This document shows positions 17,732 through 25,832 of a stretch of DNA of 64,000 nucleotides, piece by piece. The position numbers were made by a program, and so were the translations under genes. The notes under the pieces are model-generated. The model was not told the DNA's origin and searched no databases. It was given only the letters and a program-made list of their open reading frames with translations. Source of the stretch: Ch67 sp041395845 (GTDB taxonomy: Bacteria > Pseudomonadota > Gammaproteobacteria > Pseudomonadales > Ketobacteraceae). How positions within the stretch are numbered: position 1 is the first letter of the stretch; the number at the start of each line of letters is the position of its first letter. Where the stretch lies: the NCBI GenBank assembly GCA_041395845.1, contig JAWKZS010000002.1:124001-188000 (forward strand). Direction: 5' to 3'.

Positions 17732-19066
17732 TCAACCCTCCTTCTCGATGCGAGTCAGCATATCCCGAAGAATCGGGCCGTACTCGTACTTGCCGGGGCA
17801 CACGTAAGTGCACAATGCCAGATCTTCTTCATCCAGCTCCAGACAGCCGAGATCCTGGGATGACTCGGTATCACCAACGATCAGCGCACGCAGCAGCTGG
17901 GTCGGCAGAATGTCCAGGGGCATGATGCGCTCGTAGGAACCGATCGGTACCATTCCGCGCGGACTGCCATTGGTTGTGGTAGAGAACGGGAACAGCTTGC
18001 CGGGGCTCAGCTTTGACAGGAACGCATTCATTACGGAGTGCTTTTCGTTGCCCGCCCACAGATATTCGAGAACGTTGCGCTCGCGACCTTCACGCAACAC
18101 CGACACCTGCAGGTGGTAGCGGCCCAGGAACGCAAACGGGCCATATGCAACCTGGCCAGACAGTACCGAGCCGGAAATGACACGGTTTTCCGCGCTTTGC
18201 AGCTGCCCTGCAGTCAACTCCTGCAGGCTCGCCCCCATCAGAGTACGCAGCAGACGGGGATTGGTTACCTGAGGACCGGCCAAGGACACTACCCGCTCAC
18301 TGGCGAGTTTGCCCGTGGTAAACAGTTTGCCGATGGCAATCACGTCCTGGTAATTGATATGCCAGACCGTCTTTTTACCACCGACCGGATCCAGCAGGTG
18401 AATATGGGTGCCAGGCAGACCGGCCGGATGAGGACCATCAAACTCCTCTTCCTTGGCGATACCATTGCCGCCAATCTTGGCGCCAGCGGCTTTGCAGAGG
18501 TACACAGTCTTGCTGAGATTGGAGATGACATCCAGACCCTGCTGGAACGCCACTGCATCTTCCTTGATGACCACGGCAGGATCTGCAGCCAGGGGATTGG
18601 TATCAATGGCAGTAACAAAAATGGAGCTCGGCTCGCTGCCCGGGGCCGGGATCTTGCTGAACGGCCGTGTACGGAATGCCGTCCACATACCCGAATTCAA
18701 CAGATTCTCTTCAACCCGGGCACGCCCCAGCTGACTCAACTCGGTAGGCGCAAACGCAGAAAAAGATTCAGCATCATCGCCTTCAACATCGATCACAACG
18801 GACTGCAAAACCCGCTTGTGACCGCGATGAATGGCAGAAATCGTGCCGGAAGCCGGAGCCGTGAACTTCACACCCTCCGTCTTCTTGTCCGCAAACAGGG
18901 CTTGACCTTTCTTGACCCTGTCGCCGACCTTCACCAGCATGGTGGGCTTTACACCCACGTAATCATTGCCCAGCACGGCCACGGTCCGAATCACAGGGCC
19001 ATCTTCGATGACCTGCTTCGGCGCGCCGCTTATGGGGAGATTCAGACCTCGTTTGATCTTTCTCAT
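17732..19066 (-). CDS. nqrA: Na+-NQR subunit A
   Basis: Peripheral cytoplasmic subunit associated with ubiquinone reduction. The 444-residue protein begins MRKIKRGLNLPISG, as in the family, includes the barrel-sandwich-like region (VKVGDRVKKGQALFADK, near 45-62) and ends with a segment containing CTYVCPGKYEYG near 425. A GGGG box lies a few bases before the ATG. It is the first gene of the six-subunit cluster, preceded by a leader of about 285 nt from the likely promoter. Confidence 0.96.
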   Translation of the reverse strand: MRKIKRGLNLPISGAPKQVIEDGPVIRTVAVLGNDYVGVKPTMLVKVGDRVKKGQALFADKKTEGVKFTAPASGTISAIHRGHKRVLQSVVIDVEGDDAESFSAFAPTELSQLGRARVEENLLNSGMWTAFRTRPFSKIPAPGSEPSSIFVTAIDTNPLAADPAVVIKEDAVAFQQGLDVISNLSKTVYLCKAAGAKIGGNGIAKEEEFDGPHPAGLPGTHIHLLDPVGGKKTVWHINYQDVIAIGKLFTTGKLASERVVSLAGPQVTNPRLLRTLMGASLQELTAGQLQSAENRVISGSVLSGQVAYGPFAFLGRYHLQVSVLREGRERNVLEYLWAGNEKHSVMNAFLSKLSPGKLFPFSTTTNGSPRGMVPIGSYERIMPLDILPTQLLRALIVGDTESSQDLGCLELDEEDLALCTYVCPGKYEYGPILRDMLTRIEKEG

Positions 19067-19107
19067 AGCCCCTAACCGTTTGATATTGAATTGTCGCGTG
19101 GAAGAAC

Positions 19108-19148
19108 AACCGGCCCAGACCGGTTATTCCGTTCTAGTGTAGACACTA
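19108..19148 (-). promoter_or_regulatory. Two inverted repeats in the nqrA leader
   Basis: Two perfect inverted repeats lie 42-82 bases upstream of nqrA. The outer one is TAGTGT-AG-ACACTA (19135-19148), which could be a dimeric operator or a small hairpin. The inner one is AACCGG-6 nt-CCGGTT (19108-19125), which would form a 6-bp RNA stem close to the ribosome-binding site. Both are seen directly; a regulatory role is inference. Confidence 0.4.
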
Positions 19149-19357
19149 AATCAAAGGGCGAGACTCAGGGACAGCTCGGAGCGAACGTAATTAAAGACGG
19201 AACAACGCAACGCGAAACCGCGAACGGCATCGATGTAGTCATCGGGTATCAGATAGATGTACGCGTTTTGTCGCCCTGGATCTCCTCTTACGCTCGAAAG
19301 TGCATTTGCGAAAAACCAGGCATAGCCCAGCCCCTCAACCCTTAAAATTTGGGCCGG

Positions 19358-19386
19358 ATTATAAAGTGGATCGATGAAGATGGCTA
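19358..19386 (-). promoter_or_regulatory. Probable sigma70 promoter of the nqr cluster
   Basis: On the minus strand, TAGCCA (4 of 6 to the -35 consensus) is followed after exactly 17 bp by a perfect TATAAT. Transcription would start near 19351, leaving a leader of about 285 nt before nqrA. The 467-bp gap between nqrA and gap otherwise holds only the leader repeats and the gap terminator; I see no gene in it. Confidence 0.55.
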
Positions 19387-19455
19387 GTTGAGAACCGGAA
19401 AATCTAGGATTAGCGTGTTAAGCAGCCTGACAACGGCAATCTTGCTAAGTCGTTG

Positions 19456-19486
19456 AAAAGAAAAAGGGCAGTAAAAACTGCCCTTT
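19456..19486 (-). terminator. Terminator of the GAPDH gene
   Basis: AAAGGGCAG and CTGCCCTTT form a perfect 9-bp stem around a 6-nt loop, followed on the minus strand by TTTTTCTTTT. It starts about 48 bases after the gap stop codon and is a typical intrinsic terminator, insulating the nqr promoter from gap transcription. Confidence 0.88.
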
Positions 19487-19533
19487 CTCCACTGATGGCA
19501 ACGAATACCGCCACTAGACCAAAGGATAAGACC

Positions 19534-20979
19534 TTATTTGGGGAAAATGGGGTAATTGACACCTGCCATCTTCTGCAGCATGCGAACTACCTGGCAGCTG
19601 TAGCCAAACTCATTGTCATACCAGACATAGAGGACGCAACGGTTGCCATTGGCAATCGTGGACTCCGCATCGACGATCCCGGCAGACCGGGACCCCACGA
19701 AGTCGGTGGAGACCACTTCCGGCGACTTGACGTAATCGATCTGCTTGCGCAACGGACCTTCCAGAGAAGCTTCCCGCAGCGCAGTGTTCAGGTCATCCAC
19801 GCCAACGTCCTTATCCAGGGTCAGGTTGAGGATGGCCAGCGATACGTTCGGGGTCGGCACCCGGATGGCATTGCCAGTCAGCTTGCCCTTGAGCTCAGGC
19901 AGCGCCTTGGCAACCGCCTTGGCAGCGCCGGTTTCGGTGATAACCATGTTCAGCGCAGCACTACGGCCACGGCGATCACCCTTGTGATAGTTATCGATCA
20001 GATTCTGGTCGTTGGTGTAAGAGTGGACAGTCTCAACGTGGCCACACTGAATGCCATACTGATCGTGGACAACCTTCAGGACAGGCACGATCGCATTGGT
20101 GGTGCAGCTGGCCGCAGACAGGATGCGGTCATCACTGGAGATCAGATCGTCATTGACACCCATCACGATATTCTTGAGGTCGCCTTTGCCCGGAGCAGTC
20201 AGAACCACCTGGCTGACACCAGGGCACTTCAGATGCTTGCCCAGACCTTCTTCATCACGCCACTTACCAGTATTATCCACGACGATAGCGTCCTGAATGC
20301 CGTACTTGGTGTAGTCAACGCTTTCCGGCGCATCTGAATAAATGACCTGGATATAGTTGCCGTTCACGATCAGGGCGCTGTTTTCTTCATCAACCGTGAT
20401 GGTGCCACGGAAAGAGCCATGCACGGAATCACGACGCAGCAGGCTGGCGCGCTTCATCAGATCGTTTTCTGCGCCGCCCTTACGCACCACGATGGCGCGC
20501 AGACGCAGGGCTTCGCCGCCGCCGGCCTTTTCAATCAGAATGCGCGCAACCAGACGACCGATACGGCCAAAACCGTACAGCACGACGTCACGCCCCCTAA
20601 ATGCCGGTGACAGTGTCGGATCCAGCGCATCAGCCACTTCGCGACGCACAAAATCTTCGACGGACAGGCCATTGCCTTCTTTTTTGAACTTGGTTGCCAG
20701 CTTGCCGATATCAATACGGGCAGGCCCCAGGTTGAGTTTGGTCAGCGCCTGCAGCACCGGATAGCTTTCAGAGACATCCAGCGCCTGGCCTTGTAGCTGA
20801 CGCACGTAGCGGTGCGCCTTGATGATATCGATGACGGAGCGATTGATCACGGGGCGACCGTACACCGATGTCACCACGTTGTGTTCGCGGTACAGCTTGC
20901 CGATCATGGGGATCATGGATTCAGCCAGGGCTTCACGATTGATCCAGGATTGCAGATGTTGTTTGGACTGGTCTGTCAC
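19534..20979 (-). CDS. Glyceraldehyde-3-phosphate dehydrogenase, long form
   Basis: NAD(P)-dependent enzyme interconverting glyceraldehyde-3-phosphate and 1,3-bisphosphoglycerate. The catalytic Cys is C292 in SAASCTTNAIVP and the NAD-binding motif is GFGRIGR (136-142). At 481 residues it has about 130 extra N-terminal residues compared with ordinary GapA, a helical extension containing HRYVRQLQGQALDVSESYP. Long GAPDHs of this type are known in Pseudomonas and other gammaproteobacteria next to nqr, as here. The start codon is GTG. I leave the symbol blank because gapA/gapB naming differs between genera. Confidence 0.9.
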   Translation of the reverse strand: MTDQSKQHLQSWINREALAESMIPMIGKLYREHNVVTSVYGRPVINRSVIDIIKAHRYVRQLQGQALDVSESYPVLQALTKLNLGPARIDIGKLATKFKKEGNGLSVEDFVRREVADALDPTLSPAFRGRDVVLYGFGRIGRLVARILIEKAGGGEALRLRAIVVRKGGAENDLMKRASLLRRDSVHGSFRGTITVDEENSALIVNGNYIQVIYSDAPESVDYTKYGIQDAIVVDNTGKWRDEEGLGKHLKCPGVSQVVLTAPGKGDLKNIVMGVNDDLISSDDRILSAASCTTNAIVPVLKVVHDQYGIQCGHVETVHSYTNDQNLIDNYHKGDRRGRSAALNMVITETGAAKAVAKALPELKGKLTGNAIRVPTPNVSLAILNLTLDKDVGVDDLNTALREASLEGPLRKQIDYVKSPEVVSTDFVGSRSAGIVDAESTIANGNRCVLYVWYDNEFGYSCQVVRMLQKMAGVNYPIFPK

Positions 20980-21055
20980 GGAACGCTACCTTTTCTAGTT
21001 ACCGACCTGTTGCCAGCGCCCACGTCTGGATGCCGGCCATGCTTGTGGGGCGCCT

Positions 21056-21084
21056 ATTATCTTTTTAATGCTCCCATTTATCAA
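21056..21084 (-). promoter_or_regulatory. Sigma70 promoter of the GAPDH gene
   Basis: TTGATA (5 of 6) and GATAAT (5 of 6) are separated by exactly 17 bp on the minus strand. The predicted start, near 21049, gives a leader of about 70 nt before the GTG. The rest of the 263-bp divergent region to the TetR gene contains three CGATC repeats near 21110 but no clear opposing promoter. Confidence 0.7.
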
Positions 21085-21242
21085 TCACACCCCGACGCTC
21101 TGCGATCGGTAACCCGATCCCGATCAATATCAAGCACTTGACCGGTTGGACATGGTGGTTGCGGGTGACTTGAGCGCCCACCTGGCGTACTCTTACAGAC
21201 AACGGACACGACAAAAACCAGTTAGGAAAAGCCGCAAACGGC

Positions 21243-21869
21243 ATGAAAACACGCGACCGCATTCTTGTTACCAGCCTCGACCTGTTCAATCTGTGTGGCG
21301 AACCCAACGTCACCACGATCGATATTGCTAACGAGATGGATATCAGTCCCGGCAACCTCTACTACCACTTCCGCAACAAGGACGAAATCATTGGCGAACT
21401 GTTCCAGCAATTCGAAACCAGTATGCTGGACGTGTTGCAGTTCCCCCAGGAGGATGGTCTCGACATGATGGATTACTGGACGTACATCCACATGATTTTC
21501 GAGAAGATATGGGAATTCCGCTTTCTTTACAGGGATCTGGCCAGCATTCTGGAGCGTAATGAAAAGCTGCAGAAACGCTTCAACCGGATACTTGATCGCA
21601 AGGCTGATTGCTGCCGACTGATCGTCGACAACATGCGGAATGCAGGGTTGATTGAAATCGACGACAGACAGATTCAGGCGCTGGCGACCAATGTCACCAT
21701 TATGGGAACCTACTGGATGAACTACCAGCAGATCCGCAACCTGGGTGACAACCCGGAAAAGGAAGATCTGGGACATGGGGTATATCAGGTGTTGTCGCTG
21801 ATTGCCCCCTACCTTCCGCCCGAAGGCAGGGAAATGCTGGACGAGATCGCTGCCGGCTACCTGGCCTGA
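21243..21869 (+). CDS. TetR family transcriptional regulator, PhaD-like
   Basis: A 208-residue repressor-type protein. The N-terminal helix-turn-helix reads MKTRDRILVTSLDLFNLCGE and then NVTTIDIANEMDISPGNLYYHF, ending at about residue 47; this start and helix closely resemble PhaD, the TetR-type regulator of Pseudomonas polyhydroxyalkanoate genes, but no pha genes are nearby. The ligand domain (50-205) is helical with many aromatic residues, suggesting a hydrophobic ligand. It is divergent from gap and runs tail-to-tail into the next gene with a 13-bp overlap. The target is unknown. Confidence 0.85.
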   Translation: MKTRDRILVTSLDLFNLCGEPNVTTIDIANEMDISPGNLYYHFRNKDEIIGELFQQFETSMLDVLQFPQEDGLDMMDYWTYIHMIFEKIWEFRFLYRDLASILERNEKLQKRFNRILDRKADCCRLIVDNMRNAGLIEIDDRQIQALATNVTIMGTYWMNYQQIRNLGDNPEKEDLGHGVYQVLSLIAPYLPPEGREMLDEIAAGYLA

Positions 21870-24043
21870 GCCAGCGTCGTATACTCGCTTTCGGTGCGCG
21901 CAACCAGCAGGCTGACGCGATCCTGCAACTGTTCGTTCAGGCTTTCAAGGTATTGCAGCACCCCGTTGGCAACCCGATGACAAGCTTCCGGGCAGGTGGA
22001 GGCTGAATCCAGATCCACGATTTCAATGCGCAGCACCTCACCGATCGTCGGCGGCTGCAACGCCTCACCCAAGGCTTTGAGTGATCCGGCTGTCTGCATG
22101 GCATAGGCCATCATCGGATGGGCCACCGGCTCCACATGACGCAATACACTGGCCAGCTCCAGCAGCACGTATTTCTGATAGCGCTCCAGCAGCGAATCCT
22201 GCTGCGGCTTGACACGCTGATCCTCCTCGGTCGCAGAACAGACCATTAACTGGCCAAGGATCTGGGTGTAGGTACGTAGACGCTGGAGCGGCTCCGCCGC
22301 CCGGTGAAGAAAATTGAGCGCATCGGTGAGACGCACCAGATGCGAATGCATGCCCTGCTCGTCCAGGCGGAACTGCTGCCGGATCGACAGATTGTCCTGG
22401 GCCAGCGACAACGCCAGACCGATTCTGCGCGCCAGAACAGATTCGTATTGCACAAGCTCGGCCTTGATTTCGCTTTGCTCCTTGATGAGCGCAAGCCACT
22501 GGAACTCGATATCCCTGATGACCGCCGCCTCGGCTGACTGGGATTCCTCGATGACTTTGCGCACGTGCAGCATGTTCTTGCGACTGTCAAAATTGCGGAA
22601 GGTATCGGCCAGGTGCAGAATCACTGCCCTGTCATGTTCCAGCCGCTCGAACAGATGCATCATTTCACCGAGACGCTCATCCGTACTCATATCGGCGAAA
22701 ACATCGAAGTCGTCGATGCGCAGGACACGCCCACTGCGTTCCAGCCCCGAAAAAACCTCACTGCGATGCAGTCGCTCACGATCCGTCGAAACGACCAGCG
22801 CTTCGCGGGTAGGACTGATCAAATCCGGGCGCTCGATCCCCATGTCACGATAGTGATCCAGGGATACACGACGCGCCACGCTATCCAGATCCCGTAGCAG
22901 GGTAACCGCGGAGCCGAGCAGGAAACACGCCCCCTCGTCCTGGTAATGCTCAACACTGACTATCCGCCCCAAATCGACAATCCGGCTGCGGGTCATCGGT
23001 GTGACCAGCTCCTCCATTTCCTGGATAAGGCGTGGACGCAAGGAAAGCTGCAGCGCGTCTGCATGATCAACCACCAGATGGGGGAAATTGTCCGACAGCC
23101 TGCTGCTGCGCCAACTCTTGATCAATTCGCGATTGGCATGCTGCTGACCATAGTACAGGGATCTCAGCCGGAACTGGGTGGACCTGAATTCGGAGGAACC
23201 GGCAATCCGCGAGGAAAACTGGTCGCCCACCATATCGACACGGCGGCTCACAACAAAAGTAAGGGACGACACGACGCGGTACAGCAGGAAGAAGGTTCCC
23301 TGCACCAGGAAATCAAACAGCTTCTGCAGCGACATGATCAAGCGATTGCCGCCTGCGGGAGCCAGGGCCGCGAAGGCGCCATTAACTGACGTAGCTGATC
23401 GTGCCACACCCGACTGCGCAAACAGCCAGCGATCCACCGCACAAATCAATGGATAGCCATAGCTGCGAGCCTCGCGGGTATAGCCTGCATAGGCATGGGC
23501 AATAACACCTGACAGTTGGCGGGCACTCAGGCCATAGAGCAACGGTAGGCCAATAATCAATTCGGGGCCACCACCCAGGACGGCGTTGTGAATGCGCTGA
23601 GGCCTCAGCAACAGCCCCACTTCCGCATCCAGCTTGATGACACTGGGGGCTGGCCCACCCAAAAGATCAGCAATATGATTTACAAAAGCGTGCAGTTCTG
23701 GCTGCTCCCCCGCCGACACGTCGAGGTAGCCGCGACGCTGCCGCCCTACGAGCACCAGACGCCGCACCATCGCCGCGATAAATCCCGCGAGCAACAGTGA
23801 GCCGACCACCATCAATGCAGTCCAACCGGGACTGACGAGGGGCTCAGAGAAATAAAACCAGCAGGAGTGGATCCAGCCGATGGTGGCTGCTACCAGCAGC
23901 GCGAGAAAACACACAGGCAAACAAATCGCTGCCAGCGCAGCAGCGCCCATGGCGCAACGCTCACCGACGCCCAGGCGGTGGGCACGAATGTCGGCCCGAA
24001 ATCCATTTCGGATGTCTTCCTGGGTGTAGGTTTCAGTCAGCAT
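21857..24043 (-). CDS. Large membrane protein with degenerate M48 peptidase domain
   Basis: A 728-residue protein. Two helices (about 33-60 and 73-98) precede a region laid out like M48 zinc peptidases: YLDVSAGEQPELHAFVNHI, a beta region, then LSARQLSGVIAHAYAGYTREA. Where M48 enzymes have HExxH this protein has HAYAG (183-187), so the catalytic Glu and second His are gone. The later SRxxExxAD element reads SRRVDMVGD (266-274), with Asp for the third zinc ligand. It is therefore probably an inactive pseudo-protease. Residues 290-728 form a long mostly helical domain rich in Leu, Arg and Gln with possible coiled coils. Function unknown; no operon partner on its strand. Confidence 0.8.
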   Translation of the reverse strand: MLTETYTQEDIRNGFRADIRAHRLGVGERCAMGAAALAAICLPVCFLALLVAATIGWIHSCWFYFSEPLVSPGWTALMVVGSLLLAGFIAAMVRRLVLVGRQRRGYLDVSAGEQPELHAFVNHIADLLGGPAPSVIKLDAEVGLLLRPQRIHNAVLGGGPELIIGLPLLYGLSARQLSGVIAHAYAGYTREARSYGYPLICAVDRWLFAQSGVARSATSVNGAFAALAPAGGNRLIMSLQKLFDFLVQGTFFLLYRVVSSLTFVVSRRVDMVGDQFSSRIAGSSEFRSTQFRLRSLYYGQQHANRELIKSWRSSRLSDNFPHLVVDHADALQLSLRPRLIQEMEELVTPMTRSRIVDLGRIVSVEHYQDEGACFLLGSAVTLLRDLDSVARRVSLDHYRDMGIERPDLISPTREALVVSTDRERLHRSEVFSGLERSGRVLRIDDFDVFADMSTDERLGEMMHLFERLEHDRAVILHLADTFRNFDSRKNMLHVRKVIEESQSAEAAVIRDIEFQWLALIKEQSEIKAELVQYESVLARRIGLALSLAQDNLSIRQQFRLDEQGMHSHLVRLTDALNFLHRAAEPLQRLRTYTQILGQLMVCSATEEDQRVKPQQDSLLERYQKYVLLELASVLRHVEPVAHPMMAYAMQTAGSLKALGEALQPPTIGEVLRIEIVDLDSASTCPEACHRVANGVLQYLESLNEQLQDRVSLLVARTESEYTTLAQAR

Positions 24044-24303
24044 GCGATCTCTTCAGGCCACGTCGGTTGCAACGCTCATAGTTCCCAGCAACCCCACAGG
24101 CATTGCGTCGCCGGGGACAAGGCTGACAGCGCCCTGTTCTGAGGGGTGGCGGGGAGCAACACGCAGCGAGGCCGGGGCTATTGGTCATGAGCCTGAAGGA
24201 CTATAGCAGAAGGATTTCACCCGATAAGTGAGGATCCTGAGTCGATTCTGTGTAGATTTGCGCCAGCTTTGCAAAAAGCGGAATTTAAAGGAGTTTTTGA
24301 CCG

Positions 24304-24939
24304 TCAGCAAGCCGTGTAAATGTGCACTTCATCAAACATTGGCGCCTCGTCCAGATCGGGAAAAGTGCGCAACTGATAGCGCGCCGCCAGCTGCAACTGC
24401 AGAACCGCTGATGGAGATTACGCAACCGACCCGGCAACATAAGCCCGGGCCACCCTGTCGCACGTGTTGCACGCATGCTGGCAAAACCCTCCTCGTAGCC
24501 CACATCCGCTGCCAGCACTAAACTGTCCGCCGCCCGCGGCGAATGTATCGGCAGTCTCCAGCGACACCTGATTCAAGGCAGCATTGGCCCTCGCCATGAG
24601 CAAGGCATCCGGATCGATGTCGACCGCCAGCACGGTACGAGCGCCCCTCATGGCGGCCGCAATTCCCGCCACGGCAGAACCGGCACCAAAGTCGATGACC
24701 TCGCGCTGCTGCACACTTTCAGGATTATCCAGAATCCAGCGCGCCAGCGCCTGACCGCCTCCCCAGCAGAAAGCCCAGTAAGGTGGCTGCTCCATCAGGC
24801 GAGAATACGCTGATTGCGACACGGCATTCTGGGGAATGGCATCAGACATCAGATACAGGCTGATTTCAGGCACAACCGGCAGCTGGCGAGCGCAGATGAC
24901 GGCACCTTCGACGATATGGGGGAATTTCTCTTCAGACAT
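24304..24939 (-). pseudogene. Decayed class I SAM methyltransferase (ETFB lysine methyltransferase-like)
   Basis: The first 140 residues look functional: QPPYWAFCWGGGQALARWIL, the SAM motif VIDFGAGSAVAGIAA and VLAVDIDPDALLMARANAAL, as in the protein-lysine methyltransferase family that modifies electron-transfer flavoprotein beta. After LETADTFAAGGG the expected DSLVLAADVGYEEGFASM segment is found only in the +1 frame; the original frame resumes at RVARAYVAGS, then hits a TAA at 24418-24420, then continues in the same frame with AVLQLQLAARYQLRTFPDLD to a TGA at 24304. So two compensating single-base changes plus a stop break the gene. As read, only a 173-residue product with a scrambled end would be made. 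Confidence 0.75.
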
Positions 24940-25055
24940 GTTGCATCCACTACGACAGGACGCCGCAATTGTGCAACAGAATTACGCCAGCCGCCATGAA
25001 GAGGCTGGCCGCACGGGGCAACGACCCCGTGCAAGCCTTCACAAGAACCGTGTGC

Positions 25056-25493
25056 TCAGACCGCTGTTTTCTGCTCCGACAGATGGTGGCAGCGGACACT
25101 GGCATCATACAACGACTGCAAGACATCGGAGCGACTCACAATCCCGATCAGTTTGCCGTCCTCCACCACCGGATACACCTTGGGTTTGTTGGTATTCAGC
25201 TGCTCCGCCAGCTCCACAATCGGCATATCAGGATCGACGGTCACAACATTGGTTTTCATGACATCCGACGCGTTGGCAGTCAGATCGCAGTAAAAAGCCG
25301 TGTTGAGCATCTCCTTGATGCAGTCCTGCTCAGAAATGAAACCAATGACGCGCTTATCGGCGTCCAGCACCGGAGCGCCGGTAATCTTGTTCTCCAACAG
25401 CACGGCGACAATATCCCCGACGTCGTCCGCGACATCAAAGGCAACCACCTTGCGACTCATGCAATCACGAACTGTGACAGTCCTTTCAACCAT
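25056..25493 (-). CDS. Tandem CBS-domain protein
   Basis: A 145-residue protein made of two CBS motifs (about 1-62 and 70-130), a module that usually binds adenine nucleotides. The first repeat has DVGDIVAVLLENKITGAPVLDADKRVIGFISEQD, here shown in two overlapping parts: KITGAPVLDADKRVIGFISE and the preceding helix. The second has PKVYPVVEDGKLIGIVSRSD. The start is set by a very strong AGGAGG box 4 bases before the ATG; an open frame extends 32 codons further upstream without one. No fused enzyme domain is present, so it probably acts as a free-standing energy sensor. Its targets are unknown. Confidence 0.85.
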   Translation of the reverse strand: MVERTVTVRDCMSRKVVAFDVADDVGDIVAVLLENKITGAPVLDADKRVIGFISEQDCIKEMLNTAFYCDLTANASDVMKTNVVTVDPDMPIVELAEQLNTNKPKVYPVVEDGKLIGIVSRSDVLQSLYDASVRCHHLSEQKTAV

Positions 25494-25832
25494 ATCCCCT
25501 CCTAACTTGCGGGTTATCACCTGCGACTGGTACTCATGTACTCTGTGACACGTGAGGGTACTGACAAATCCACTCTGCCAGTACAACATCGCACAGGATT
25601 AATCGACACACAACCATTTCCCGGCGCGGCCGCCGAAACCACATCCTACAGCCCCTTCACTTCATCAATAAAATGAATCATTTATATGAGAACAGTTGAA
25701 TTTAGCTATCGAACCGCGAGCACACGCCGTTCACTGCTATGCTCTTGAGAATAAGCGGTTGAAAATGGTAATTCATCCAGCTTAATCTACGCCTTTGTCG
25801 CGGCGACACTGATTGGTTTACAGGGGAGTATC
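25494..25832. other. Intergenic region with short palindrome
   Basis: This 339-bp divergent gap contains no gene. A 13-nt inverted repeat AAATGA-A-TCATTT lies at 25671-25683 in an AT-rich patch, a possible operator. The only good promoter I see toward the right is described separately. The left half carries a CTCATGTAC...GTGAG region with weak dyad symmetry. Confidence 0.35.
25759..25786 (+). promoter_or_regulatory. Possible sigma70 promoter
   Basis: TTGAAA (5 of 6 to the -35 consensus) and CTTAAT (4 of 6 to the -10) are 16 bp apart, with the start about 40 bases before the ATG of the saccharopine-dehydrogenase-like gene. GGGGAGT follows just before that ATG as the ribosome-binding site. Confidence 0.45.

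Noticed and set aside
16247..17863. 538-codon open frame on the plus strand across nqrC and nqrB
   Set aside because: It lies antisense to two intact nqr genes with conserved motifs and has no recognisable domains.
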